Shown here piece by piece: positions 20,485 to 33,131 of a stretch of 64,000 bases of DNA; position 1 is the first letter of the stretch, and each line of letters begins with the position of its first letter. Source of the stretch: Mixophyes australis (taxonomy: Eukaryota; Chordata; Amphibia; Anura; Limnodynastidae). Location of the stretch: assembly GCA_036250195.1 (NCBI GenBank), contig JAVHZZ010000003.1:336030875-336094874 (forward strand). The letters are read 5' to 3'. Made by a program: the position numbers and the translations under genes. The notes beneath the pieces are model-generated. The model was not told the DNA's origin. It ran no database searches and saw only the letters and a program-made list of their open reading frames with translations.

Positions 20485-23400
20485 ATAGAGTGACAAGGTT
20501 ATCAGGGGTACAGTATAGTGGAAGATTATAAGAATACTAGAGGTCACTAAGTAGTTTCACTGCCATACAAACCACCAGGCCACAGAACTCCAAGGTGACT
20601 TGCCCTTATTATTTTAACAGTACATGGCACACGATCCCTTATAGTACCAAAAATGTATCTTGAAATAAGGTTAGGATATATACTGGTTATAATGTCTAAA
20701 GGAATAAAAGTTATTTAAATAAATGTTAATGACAAATAATAAAAAGTGATGTGAAGTGAAGGACAAGGAACTAATGTGGGAAATTTAGATGTTGAATTCA
20801 GTTTTAACTGTGTGTTACCAAAAGCAGGAAACTCCTATGTGCTTATTTGATTCTGTCTGTTTGTAAAGAAGATGCTTTTCCATCCACTTGTGCTAAATAA
20901 CTGGTGGTAAAGTCACCCACAACTTAATGAGTTGTGTTATGGTGCAACTGTTTATAATATTGTGTACCTGTTACTTTCAAAGCAGAGTGCACTCTGGGTA
21001 GAGGAGGACCTCTACATACAAGGAGGGACATGGCTGCTTTTAGTACAGGTTACTGTTCTGTCCTTTGTAATGTTAATAATACCACACATATTCTGTATAC
21101 TGTTTCTGAATAAGAAGAATTTATCATAATGTACAACTGTGATGACAAAACACACCTAGAGGTGCATCTACGCAGCACTGTAGCAAAAGGGTTAACATGC
21201 AGAATAACTTATTTATTTTACACAGATCTGTATAGGTATATTGTCTATAATATGTAATATATAAATACCACCAATATATATGTATAAACTTGTGTAAAGA
21301 ACTGTATAAACCATATGAAGAGTGATCTTATCATTTATGTTTTATCAGGTCAGACACTTTATCAGAAGTGCTTATAATAAAGTATAAGGAGGTAAGAAGT
21401 CACTGTGTTACTTGCCTTTTATAACCACAACTGGTTCGTGAGTGCTCTAAGTGACTTCTAAAATACATACACACTATACATAGCTAGTTAATGTAATATC
21501 AATAATCTAATACAAAACTAAACTCTGATCCCTTGCTAGCAATAATCTTGTCTACTGACGTTTAAATGGTGGGAATGCGGTTCTGTGAAAATGGAGTAGA
21601 AAACATAGGTTAGACGATGTTGTGAGGCTAACAGGAGACCTTAAAGACCACTCCGGTGAAGGAATACTGAATAGATCATACAGACTTTTCTAAATGTAAC
21701 TATTGTCCATTGTATCCTAAATGAGCTTGGATATGTTGGTACAACCATGTAACATGGAGGACTTGTCATTAAAAGAATCCGGTACAAGGTATTTAGGGTG
21801 GCAGCTACTTTATTGTCAGGATGTATTGGGCTCTCCCTTGGTAACCCCAAGATTCATAGCAACCACGCTGGTTTGATATGCTCACTGCATACATGGCTTT
21901 TTATATATGTATAGTGTTTGTTACAAGTCTTCTGCACTGCATATACAGTTTGTGTGTTCTCTATCGGTGTGTTACATAAAAACTGAGGCTTCCTTACTCC
22001 AAGTTGTTTACTTAATGTGTTTACATGAACAATGGCTGCATTGCATGAATACACACGCTTTCCAGGTGTTGTATATACAAATATTATTTTCAAAGTATGT
22101 TTACTCATATGAAAGTGGACTGTCATTATTACAATACGAAAGAATTTAGCCATACGTAAATGGAGCTCAGCGTTTACAAACCTATGGCTATAAATTATTT
22201 AAAAATGCACATCAGTTTGCTGTAAGCAATATCAAGTAGATGTGTTTATTTTCAAAACTCAGACAGAATCGGATTGTCCGCTGCCACTTATACGGACACA
22301 CAGGAGTTGGTTGAGCAGAAAAACTGTGTTGTTGTTAAAATTCTCTTGTTCTGATTGGCTACAGGTTGTTTTAAAGCAGCCTACCTCATTGGCTGCTTGT
22401 CTGTGCGTCTCCAAGCTTGACGCTAGTCCTCAAAACTGTTTCTATAACTTCAATAATAAAAAAGGACTTGCAATATGAGATAGACAACATATGGTTCTTC
22501 AGCTCTGGCTGAACTATTACTCTAGAAGTATAAAAACCACAGGTTGTCTATAGACAATTCTGAAGCAAATTCAGACATGCAACATTTTCTGTCCCTGGTT
22601 CCATTTAGCATTGGATATTGTGGAGTTAAACCACAAGGCTAACATTTGGATGATCATGGTTTGTGCTTGTTGGCTACACTTCCTCCACAGACCACAGGAG
22701 ATTTCATTACGTCCATGCTAAGAAACAGAATTACTGGAGTGTTTAAAATGAGCTGAAACCCCCAAAAAACTTATGTACGAAAAGTCTTGTTTCCCGGTGA
22801 GCCAGCCAGCCAGCCACTGGTTACATGCAGAGACTAGATGTTGCAATCTTTTTATTAGCTTGCTCCACATACTTGTTTACTTGAAAAACGTATCTTCCTG
22901 GGGCCGTTTCAAAAGACAGCTCCTCTGATATTCATTAATTACTGCAACAGTAATCACATCACTACTTACATTTCCTTGTTTTGTTATCACCTGGACTACA
23001 CAACGGGTTGTAAGTAGAACACCTAACGAGGATAGAAAACGTGCTTGTGGCTTCATTTGGATTGACAGAATTAAGGCATTTGGTTTCATAATGGTGGAGT
23101 GAAGGCACTAGATATATAGGCATATAGGAAGAACACTGCTTTCAGGGGAAGTGTGGGACTTTGGGGAAGTTCTTAAAAAAATACCACATCCACTTTATAG
23201 AGCTTCCTTGTCTGACATCATAACCCTTCAAAATGAGTCAGTGCAAGTAAAAGAAGCCGGAATTGAAAACACTTTTAATGATATAATATGTAATTCATGT
23301 TTAATGAGTAATGTGGTCTAGGGAGGGGTTCCGGGCACTTCTATGGTTAAAATAATGGCCATCAGATCTCTGCACAGCTTGAGATACCTTGTCGGTAGAG

Positions 23401-24614
23401 AGGCGATTGTCTACCCTCGTTAGATGTTCCACTTCTACCTTGTATAGTTTAGATGCCAAGGAAAGCGACTGGATATGCGATGATGTTGCCCTAGCATGGG
23501 CACCAGTGGCATTGCTAGCTTTGCAGAATGCCCGGCCTATAACCAGGGTCACCAAATAATCTTTCCCACTAAGTTACAAATAACACTAACAAAACAAATC
23601 TGTATTACTTTTACAAACCATTAAACTGAACCTAGCACTACGGTTGAAACCTGGACTCCAGAAGCAACAACCCTGATACTATGTCAAACTGTGTCACATA
23701 CATTGATAGAAATCAATAGTAAATACATTCAAAAAATAGTTACAAATGGTTTAGATACAAGATTGGACCCCGAGGTTCCAGAATTAACAACACTCTTGAT
23801 GTGTACAGTACTGGAATTGGTGTATTGTTCAATATTAACTAGTTGCCACCTGCCCATCATATATAAATGGTGGTCTCAGAACCTCAGAACTCTGCATTGC
23901 TATTTATAAACTTCAGGCACAGAATTGTGTCAGCGCCTTTCTGACAGCAATTACACCTGTAGTCTGAGCTGTCAATGAAATAGGGTGTAATCTTGAATTT
24001 GGAGCATGCAGTGTTAAAATTGAAGGCAACTTGTCGCTTCTTCACTGGAAGAGGAAATACTATGAGGTCCATGCAGTGACATCACAAAGACTCCTCCCAG
24101 CAGAGGGCAGTCATGGGGCAATGTAGGAGAAACCTGCTAGTCCCATCAGGTCCATGTAACCTGCATCTAACAGAGGCAGCTCTATGAGATCCAAAGTGGA
24201 GCAAACATTATAATTATAAAATAAAAGATGAATGTAAAAAAAATCTATAAATAAAAACATATACTTTACCTCAAGATAATTAGAACACACAGCATGACAC
24301 TTACCCCGGGCTCCCTAAACTACACTTACACCCCATCCTGGCTCAACTCTGTTTTTTGGTTCCTGTATATCTTTGCCATTGTTTCGGCACAAAGTGATAT
24401 TTTTTCTATTTAAATAAGTATATATGTTAACATGTCACATTATTTGAATTACTGAATCTTAATCTTGGAAAGTCTTGTCTTCTGTTGAGGAAACAGTGTG
24501 AAAGCATGAAATCAATATATCGACACCAATAAAGTACATTAAATCTGATTATCAGTCTAATAATCAAATTATACGTTAGACTGCTTTGCGCACATTAAAG
24601 CCTTACACGTATGC

Positions 24615-24774
24615 AACACTAGTAGGCTAATTGGCTGCTATCAAACTGACCCTAGTTTGTCTGTGTGTGTATGTTAGGGAATATAGACTGTAAGCTCTAT
24701 CGGGGCAGGGACTGATGTGAGTTCTCTGTACAGTGCTGCGGAATTAGTGTTGCTATATAAATAAATGATGATGA
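24615..24774 (+). mobile_element. SINE copy D, 5'-truncated
   Basis: It starts inside the family consensus at actagtaggctaattggctg and continues through the L2-like tail to ataaataaatgatgatga. The tRNA head and most of the central domain are absent. Copy K begins at nearly the same internal point. Confidence 0.85.
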
Positions 24775-25510
24775 ACAATTTAACCAACTTACTTGAGATG
24801 AGCAAAAACCTAGCATCAAAAAGCTCATATAGAACGAAAAAAGTACATTTTGATTTTTGCTTTATAATGCTACATTTCTATCAGCATTTCACTATAATAA
24901 GCAAACTTAACATTGTGCTGAAAATTAAACTAGCGTTGTACCAAACATTTTTTTTGAAGGTGATAATGGATTATACACCTGTTAGCAAGATTCATTCACC
25001 ATTATGTATTAGTACGCATGTCAACCAACTATACTGTACAGCAATATAAAAAATATAGGTGTTCAAAATAGAACCACGTGGGCAGTGAGTGACAGGACTA
25101 ATGATGACTAAATGTGTTGTTATTAGTATATAAAGATTGTTACTTAAGCTACCCAGAAAGGGCAGATCCGAAGGTTCGAGCCAGAGTGACCAAACTTGAC
25201 ATATCTGGCATTTCATCACTAATGATGAACAAATAGACCCAAATAATGCAATGAGCCAATCACATCAGAGACTATCAGAGCATATAGAATTTTCAGCAGT
25301 TCTGATTATTCCACAATGTCTACATAGGCTTTCTGCTATGTGTGTGGCCAGCTTAAGTTTAATCTTTAAATCAAAAGGTTTTAAGAGTTGCTTTGCAGTG
25401 CTGAAATTTTTTTATGAACTGGGAGTTCAGTAGTTAATAAAATAAAATGGAGAAGCTTGCGGACATGTTGGGTATATTTACTAAGCAGCGGTTCCGACGA
25501 ACCTCCGATT

Positions 25511-25854
25511 CTCATCATCATCATCCTCTATTTATATAGTGCCACTGATTCCGCACCGCTGTACAGAGAACTCACTCACAACAGTCCCGACCCCATTGGA
25601 GCTTACAGTCTAAATTCCCTAACATACACACACAGACACAAACAGACAGAGAGAGAGAGACTAGGGTCAATTTTGATAGCAGCCAATTAACCTACCAGTA
25701 TGTTTTTGGAGTGTGGGAGGAAACTGGAGCACCCGGAGGAAACCAACGCAAACACGGGGAGAACATACAAACTCCACACAGATAAGGCCATGGTTGGGAA
25801 TTGAACTCATGACCCCAGCGCTGTGAGGCAGAAGTGCTAACCACGTAGCCACAG
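25511..25854 (-). mobile_element. SINE copy E (full length)
   Basis: On the minus strand it has tRNA-like head, central domain and L2-like tail ending in a (GAT)n-type run at 25511-25526. Head bases near 25845 are slightly diverged. It lies in the large SLX4IP intron. Confidence 0.88.
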
Positions 25855-26559
25855 CTTTGCTGTGATTTTTTTAAAATTACAATTTTATTAAAGACAAAGG
25901 CCATTGGAGTTTGTCTTTAATAAAACTGCCATTTTAAAAGAATGACGGCAAAGCGCCAAGAACTAACGGGTCACCGGAAATGCCGCTTAGAAAACATACC
26001 CCTAATAGTCTCCAAGTTAGGCACCCTGTGCCTTATCAGCTAATTTGGAATTTGTAGTTAAACAACGGCTGCATAGCTACAGGTTGCTGCGAGCACTATA
26101 TAAAATTATAATATTGTAACAGTAACTTCAGCCCTCCTCTACTGCAGCCCAATACCTAAGGGACCATTACACTTTAATTCATCCCTGACAACTGAAGCAC
26201 ACTGTATCTGTATCCTTCACTTCACAATGCGGCTGCTAAGTCCTTGGAGACTGACGAGTGCTAACATCCAGTATGTGAGAAGGTAGCAGTACAAGGTCGT
26301 TCTTTTGCTTTAAGCTGTGTGTGTTTTTAAGTGGAACAAAAACATGATTTATGTGTGAAACATTTCTGAACATGCCCTTTAAGTACAGTAGACTTTCCTC
26401 TGTGGCCACACCCTTCAAGTGCTGAATTTTGAGAACAATTAACACAGACCGTGAGTCAGTCTTTGAACAGCTCTGTGGGAACCAGAGTCTCAGCTATGTG
26501 CAGTGATGTAAACTCCCTAAGGCTTCCAATGCCTACAAGAGAATTCAGAAACAGACATA

Positions 26560-27260
26560 AATAAGAGACGGAGCGCTGCGTCCAGTCACATTACCAAAGT
26601 GTCTCGGCGTAATGTGCTGTGCGTTCCGCTGTCTCCTTGTTTATCTCCTGCTCAGGAATCACTGCTGGATCTGCACTGCAGATGTGGAGATGCATTTTTA
26701 TTCAGGAATAAGTATGGACATGGAGTATGAGAAACTCTGCATGTTGATGTATTGTATCAACACTGGAAGACGAAAACCTCGCAAGTAACAAAAGTTGTCT
26801 CCCCTGCCCCCTCCTTAAATTAAAAGCACATTTCTTGGCGTATTTACACTTGCGTAAAGACTGGGTGGGCACTGCACATTACCAAGCTTTTCCAGCCCAT
26901 GGACTGTCAGCTCTCATTAGACATTCGGCGTACGGACTCCTCATTTCTGACAGACCCTTCTGAAGGGTTAAGGCCCTGACATCCCTTAGGGAAATGAGAT
27001 TAGGAGGAAAGTGAAGGTATCACTGATACCAAGGCACTTCTAAGTGATGTAAAAAGCATGTGAGGCTTTTATAAATTGTCCCTTGACAGGTCGACCTATC
27101 ACTTCTGTTACCGGGCTAAGAATGTGGCTGCGTAAAAAGTAATCTAATTATTTTAGTCGGTTTATTGCCAGTGACCTAGTTAAAGCTTTATGTCACTGCC
27201 TTTTACTTTCAAAACAGGAAGAAAGAAAAGTTTGGGTTTTTATTTTTTAAAGTGCAGTCT
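26560..27260. other. Unique-looking intronic block, candidate conserved element
   Basis: No repeat family, open frame or splice pattern is recognised. It has mixed composition with AT-rich homeodomain-like words such as taatctaattatttta (about 27141-27156) and short palindromic words (ggtatcactgatacc, about 27017). Whether it is conserved cannot be judged from one sequence. Confidence 0.25.
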
Positions 27261-27479
27261 CAAAAATATTCAGAAAATTACAATATTTGTAAACAGACAT
27301 TGTAAGACAAGAATATGCAGTTCATAATCGCTCTATTCCATAAAAATGGTCTGATTTTAATACCTTACTAGTAAAAAAAACAAAAACCCAAAATGATGGT
27401 TGGGAGGTGGAGGTGATATAGATGAAGAAACAAACAGCCCCATCTTAGACTAGGCCCCTTTATACACATTATGGGAAGA

Positions 27480-27652
27480 TGCGCCTCTACTGGAGTGTTT
27501 TGGCTTCTTTAGATTTTCAAACTGCTAAAATTTAAAACGGTGCTGCCTTGTAAAGGGAAACTTCCCTTTACAAGGCAGCGCCACTTTAAACTTTAGCTGT
27601 CAACTCGCCGATTTCCGACGACTTGTACAAATTGGAGTATGATAATTTACCC
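27480..27652. repeat. MITE with hairpin core, TTTACCCCC end
   Basis: The right end tgataattaccccc-like matches the family starting GGGGGTAAAT. The core at about 27532-27592 is a near-perfect palindrome: ggtgctgccttgtaaaggga and its complement around a short loop. A half copy is at 6430-6530. The left end is eroded. Confidence 0.6.
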
Positions 27653-29672
27653 CCTGGTGTTTTTCTACCTATATAAAATGATGATTAGGAGGCTCAGAGA
27701 TGGCCCATTCATCAAGACGGGTCTGCTTTTCTGAATGGACCATGATTCTCTTAGCAGAACTGGCAGGTTCCTCTTAGTTTGTACATAGATATATTAAACA
27801 GTTTCCTTTCCTTTCTGAGTGTGTGTTTGGTTTGGTGGTGAGGAGCCCATGTCATTTGGCTGCTGATGCATCACTGTCCATTTTGACCACATACAAATAA
27901 ATTCACTCCCAGACCACACTGGGGTCTTTTAGTGTGATTGGAAGATGACAGATCGCATAGGCCAATAGCTGTCATCCTCCTTCCAGATCTATGTGTACGC
28001 CTGATAAGGAGCCCAATGCATGGATTAGGGAGATCTATAAGCTACTTCCTAGGAACAAAATACAAATACACAACCTAACCAGGTGACTGACATCTGGGTT
28101 ATGCCATTCACGGGGCGGTCATTGGGAAACTGAATATTCATCAAATAAAAGTCACCATATATAGTAAAGAAACATTCCATTATATTATATTTGATGGTTT
28201 CATAAGGCAGATACTTATTTCAAATGTAGCTACTTTAATATTCTGTTGAAATAAGTGTTAAAATTCACAATTTCTAGACATTTTATAAATGAATTCCTGC
28301 TTCGGAAAACACAGGAAAGAGAAGTTTGTATTTTAAAGTTTCCAGAAAATCTATATATTATGGAAGTTTGTCTTCTCTGCCCTATGTACGGTATTTACTA
28401 TGAAGCTCTCAAAAGTGTGCCCACTATTGTTCATGTTAACAGAGAATTTGACGATAGATGTGACCACTGGGAAGACTGAAGGTCTCTGTTGTTAGGTGGT
28501 CACACACACTCTATTCATCCTCCACCTCCTCAAGGCGTACTTCATGATCCCTGTAGGACTGGGAGGATGAGTGCGGTTAAAGGCCTGGCCTGGCCGCAGC
28601 ACAGCAGAGAAAACCGATCAGCTTCCCCCAGGTCCACATCCACCCACGGCCAAGGATTTCTGCTGTAATTCCGTGCGGCTGCTCTTGAAGTTCTCCATGG
28701 CAGGAGGCCACGGGTATGTTTTTCAGTGATCATAGGATCCCATAAGGACTGATATGGTTACATATCTTCAAGGAAACCAACTGTAAACGTTCCAGCAGGA
28801 AATAAATCTGTGGAACGGCGCCAGTTTTATTCATGGAAAACACACCGTGCTAACTATAAATAAAGGTGATGACATAAACAATATAAAATTCAGATGGTTG
28901 ACTTAGAAAAATATTTATGTGACTGGATTTTTTTTTTTACAGCAGGAAAGAAGCACAGAGGCCATTTTGGAGCGCACTTGGAGGAGGCTGCCCCTCCGGC
29001 AGTAAAAGAGCTACCTTTTTAATTACTATTTGGTGTGGTAGGAGGTGACTTTGGCACCAGTCCCATCTACAGTGTTTAATTTGTACTTTGGCACTTACAG
29101 TCCATAATTACTCGGATAACTGACAGGATTTCTGCAACCGATGTATAATGGTAACTCCTGCACACACGCAAATAGTTTTGTGTTCTTAAATTGTTATTAC
29201 ACCAATATTTAACAGACAGAGTTATCCAGGAGTAACTGGTGTTCTCTAGGTCTCCTCTATTGTACCTCTTGCAGCTCCAGGCTGTAATTTGTTAGGGCGT
29301 CCATGAAACACTGCATCCATTATCCGTGCTCGGAGGAATCTACTTGTACAGTGGACAACTCTTATTTTGAATGCGGTACATGTTATTACATGTTTATGTT
29401 TTTTATTTCCACGCTAGAAAACTAGCAGAAGTTCAAAGGATTCTCATGCAATTTACCTGAGTAATCGAATGCTGCCATGTGGGACCTCAGAGTGGCTGAT
29501 TGTTGCAGGGACAAACGTGTGGGTGCTAACACGGATTGATAGTGTTTGCACATACACTACTGACTTAGAGGAACACCGTTGTGAATTGTATCATTCTAAC
29601 CGCACATTAAAATCGGGCTTGGACGCATTTAATAAATCAAACTGTGATTTAGCTTTTACAAGGGTACCCTGG

Positions 29673-29976
29673 CAGGGGCAAACGCAGGATTTGTAGAGGG
29701 GGGTTTCCACACCACGCCACTAGTGGGCGTGACCAGCAAGCATGGGGGCGTGGCTATAATATTAGACAGTGCTTGGCTGCTCTCCAACTCTTCCTATCCC
29801 CATAATATACATGGGCAATGCTGCATGCTCTACTGTCAGGTTCACACAGATCTCCCTTTTCAAGCAGAGCCATGTGAAGCAGGGGCAGGGTCCAGCCACC
29901 TCAATTATACAGTGCCCCAGGCTTGGAGGGGGGTTTCCAGGCACTAGGAAACCCTCCCTCGGTTTGCCTATGCCTG
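29673..29976. repeat. hAT-like non-autonomous element
   Basis: Left end caggggcaaacgcaggattt and the complement of the right end ggtttgcctatgcctg resemble each other and the CAGGG-type ends of hAT elements. Inside are two copies of ggggggtttcca. No clear 8-bp duplication is found, so the borders are tentative. Confidence 0.45.
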
Positions 29977-30789
29977 TGGTGTTATAATGACAACATGTGT
30001 GTGTTTCGTATTATTTTGCTAGTATTTAGGTATGTAGAGCGTTACACTCTTTGGGATTGTGGATGCATCCTCCTAATATCACAGGAGCGTTGTGTCACTG
30101 TTGGGGCAATGCCCATAAGTTGACATGTAGGAGATTCTCCACTTGTCATCAAAAAGTGGTCAAAGAATTATGTGCACATTGTTCCCAGGGAGTTGCATCT
30201 TGCTTACAAATTACCTACATATATGTGCATTACACAGATATCTCAGAACACACCTAAACATATGTTTACATTTACTGTGTGTTGCAACTGTACAGTTTCT
30301 TCTATAGACATCATTTTACATGCTAGCATGAAGTAAATCATCGTCTGGGCACTATCAATGTTCATGAGTACTAACGAGTGCACTGTCGGGAGCATCCTGC
30401 TGCCAGCTCTCCATTCATTGGCTCTGAACGGGATTGCATGAGAACAGTGTCACGGGAAATTCTGTCCACACAAACAGCTAATGTAAACAATGCCTCAGGT
30501 ATATATGACAGGGAGAGGGAGGGGCACAGTTTTATAGCTGATTTTTCTCAATAATGATATTGTGTAAAACATGTACAGTGCAATTAGGCTTTTACTCAAC
30601 CTGCATTATTGTTAGATGTTTTAGAACTGCTAGACAGCTACACTTAAACACTCTCCTAACCCTTTTCATTCTGTCTTTATAGTGCTTTACATGCAGAGAA
30701 GAAAACCTCTATACTGCACTGAGGAGCCCCAATAATGGTGAAACAGTCTGTAGGTGAGATTAGCAGTAGGTTATAATATGCCCTGGCTA

Positions 30790-30969
30790 CCCTGTGGCTA
30801 AATGGAAGGGCTGTCACATTTTACACTCAATTCGACCATGACCTTATCTGTGTGGTGTTTGTATATTCTCCCCGTGTTGGCGTGGGTTTCCTCTGCGTGC
30901 TCTGGTTTCGTCTCACAATCCAAAAATATACTAGAAGGTTAATTGGCTGCTAACAAAATTGACCCTAGT

Positions 30970-31031
<62 letters not shown>

Positions 31032-31130
31032 TAGGGAATTTACACTGTAAGCTCCATTGTTGCAGGGACTGATGTGAGTTTTCTGTACAGTCTGTGGAAT
31101 TAGTGGCCTTATATAAATAAATGATGATGA
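30790..31130 (+). mobile_element. SINE copy F with expanded (GT)n
   Basis: The head is degenerate but keeps a TGGCTAAATGG A-box-like word at 30794. The central domain and the L2-like tail are present. Between them the GT tract has expanded to about 53 bases (30973-31025). Confidence 0.85.
30973..31025. repeat. (GT)n microsatellite
   Basis: Uninterrupted TG dinucleotides of about 26 units inside SINE copy F, at the same place where other copies have short CA or CAGA runs. Confidence 0.97.
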
Positions 31131-31682
31131 ATACTAGAAATGCGTCTTTCCTATTATATGCTAACACCACAATTACCATATCCCTCACCCTTTTGTCATT
31201 TCACCATTAGGGACAGGCCTAGCTTTGTTTGTTGTACCTTTAAACCACCCTATATATGCAGAAATAAGGAAAGCTGGCAGCTACCACTCTTACTGATCCA
31301 TGCCAATATGTACAGAACCAAGATTCTTCATGTGAACACATTTTTATTTGTATGTTTCAGTAAACATTTCTATATACACTGGGGGCGCCCTAGTGGGCAC
31401 CAATCTGCCGTACATAATTATCCAATAAAGGAATCATATAGTAATTACTACCTTTCAAATGCCATGAAATGCTATACTTATCTATTTCCAAGAAATATAC
31501 AAATTAAAGCTATTAGGATGTGTACTGTGTGCAAATAAGCACCCACATTGTCTGACATAAACCAGCACGGTAAAGCCAAGATAAGCACAAACAATATACA
31601 ATATAGACAATATGAGTATAGCTTACTGTATATATAAATATATCCTATAGTTATACATAAATACCAGTATAAACGCCTAGAG

Positions 31683-31949
31683 CTGTGATGGGCAACATAG
31701 GGTCCAAGGGAAGCTTGTGGCCCCTGAACCTTCACCTTATGGCCCCCAGCTCCTTCCTGCTTTATTGCCAGATTTATTTGTTATAGGTTATTTAAAATGC
31801 CTGCTGATATGTTATTACAGATAGGTATATCTCTCTGATTAAATGTATTACTTTAACTTATTACTGAGATTAAGGGCAATGTGTGGCTCTTTAGCAGGGT
31901 AGAGGGCCGCCCTTGTGGCCCCTGAAGTGTATCAGATTGCCTATCACAG
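31683..31949. repeat. hAT-like MITE
   Basis: Ends ctgtgatgggcaac and the complement of gattgcctatcacag are inverted repeats. Internal matches include gtggcccctgaa, present twice (about 31719 and 31915). An 8-bp duplication could not be identified. Confidence 0.5.
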
Positions 31950-32024
31950 ATCATGATAATGTCACAGACAAGCGTCCATAGAGTGGAGCCAAGGCAGCGG
32001 GGCTTGGTTAATGTACACACTCAC

Positions 32025-32104
32025 CATGCTGGCTCCCCACATGCTGGCATCAGGCTCCTGCTGACTCGCGCAAACCACAAATCTGTCTGGAAACACATAC
32101 AGCT
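32025..32104 (-). CDS. slx4ip: SLX4IP exon, 80 bp
   Basis: A strong acceptor (atctctatctttgcacag) precedes 32104 and GTGAGT follows 32025. The first two bases complete a Glu codon with the preceding exon. It encodes LYVFPDRFVVCASQQEP then DASMWGASM, matching the conserved CVFPDRFVVCVSQ segment I recall from human SLX4IP. It ends in phase 0. This is the clearest diagnostic match for the gene. Confidence 0.95.
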
Positions 32105-32767
32105 CTGTGCAAAGATAGAGATTGAGGACATTGTTTACTTATTCAACATGAGTTTTGTTCCTATATGTTCTGCCGGCGTTTTTCTTATTATGCATTATTT
32201 GGATCAGATTTACATACCATACTTAATCATACTAAAGTGAGTACAACCAGTCCTGCAGCCACATCATGTCATCATCTGCTTACATGGTGATGTGGATTAA
32301 TCTGTGGTTCAACCACTGAGAAGAGTCACTGTGACCATGTGAGGAGATGAAGTAAATCTGCCGCCCTGCAGGGTAAGAGCGCTGGCTGACTCCTTACTTT
32401 ACAGTACAATACATATGAATTTTACAGGGCCAGATGTCAGCTCCTGTGTCTAACACTATAATGCAGTAGATAAAATGACACTTTTCTTAACATCTTACCC
32501 AAACAATTGGCACTTTTTACTAAGAGTGCATATGAAATCTACATACATTTGCAAACAAAATATTTTAAAGTCTAACTTCAAATTTTATGACCTAGATATT
32601 TAAAAGTAAGTAGAACCTGGGTGTCATTTTTCCTTAATAAACTTCTGTTTGCAAGGAATTGTCCTTGAATAAACAAAACCCTAGATAGCCGATGAATTTT
32701 GTGGCCATTTGCGCTTCGACAGGATCACTGTCCAATTAGTGCACATAGGTGGGCGTCTCTTCTAAAT

Positions 32768-33131
32768 TATCATCATCACCATTTATTTATATAGCGCCAC
32801 TGATTCCGCAGCGCTGTACAGAGAACTCACTCACATCATTCCCTGCCCCATTGGAGCTTACAGTCTGAATTCCCTAACACACACACACACACACACACAC
32901 AGACACAGACAGACAGACAGACAGACAGACTAGGGTCAATTTTTGAAAGCAGCCAATTAAACTACTAGTATGTTTTTTGAGTGTGGGAGGAAACCGGAGC
33001 ACCCGGAGGAAACCCACGCAAACATGGGGAGAACATACAAACTCCACACAGATAAGGTCATGGTCGGGAATTGAACTCATGACCCCAGCGCTGTGAGGCA
33101 GAAGTGCTAACCACTGAGCCACCATGCTGCC
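32768..33131 (-). mobile_element. SINE copy G (full length)
   Basis: Complete minus-strand copy: tRNA-like head at 33131-33060, central domain, then a CA plus CAGA microsatellite at 32877-32929, and the L2-like tail ending in a (GAT)n-type run at 32768. It is one of the least diverged copies. Confidence 0.9.
32877..32929. repeat. (CA)n-(CAGA)n compound microsatellite
   Basis: A CA run is followed by CAGA tetranucleotides, located in the variable linker of SINE copy G. Confidence 0.95.

Larger units (their letters stand above)
19883..32024 (-). other. slx4ip: SLX4IP intron, about 12.1 kb
   Basis: Bounded by GTGAGT (32024 downward) and the acceptor before 19882; the exon phases on both sides are 0. 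It contains MITEs (20058, 20282, 27480, 29673, 31683), SINE copies D, E and F, and otherwise AT-rich sequence. The stretches 20485-24614, 25855-27479, 27656-29672 and 29977-30789 hold no element I recognise, apart from the candidate conserved block noted separately. Confidence 0.85.

Noticed and set aside
21412..21457. 46-bp minus-strand exon-like segment in the large intron
   Set aside because: Its phases do not fit the phase-0 exons on either side and the donor is weak.
23301..23555. 84-residue minus-strand frame (VEVEHLTRVDNRLSTDK region)
   Set aside because: No convincing splice borders and no recognised family; incompatible with SLX4IP. Possibly old retroelement sequence.
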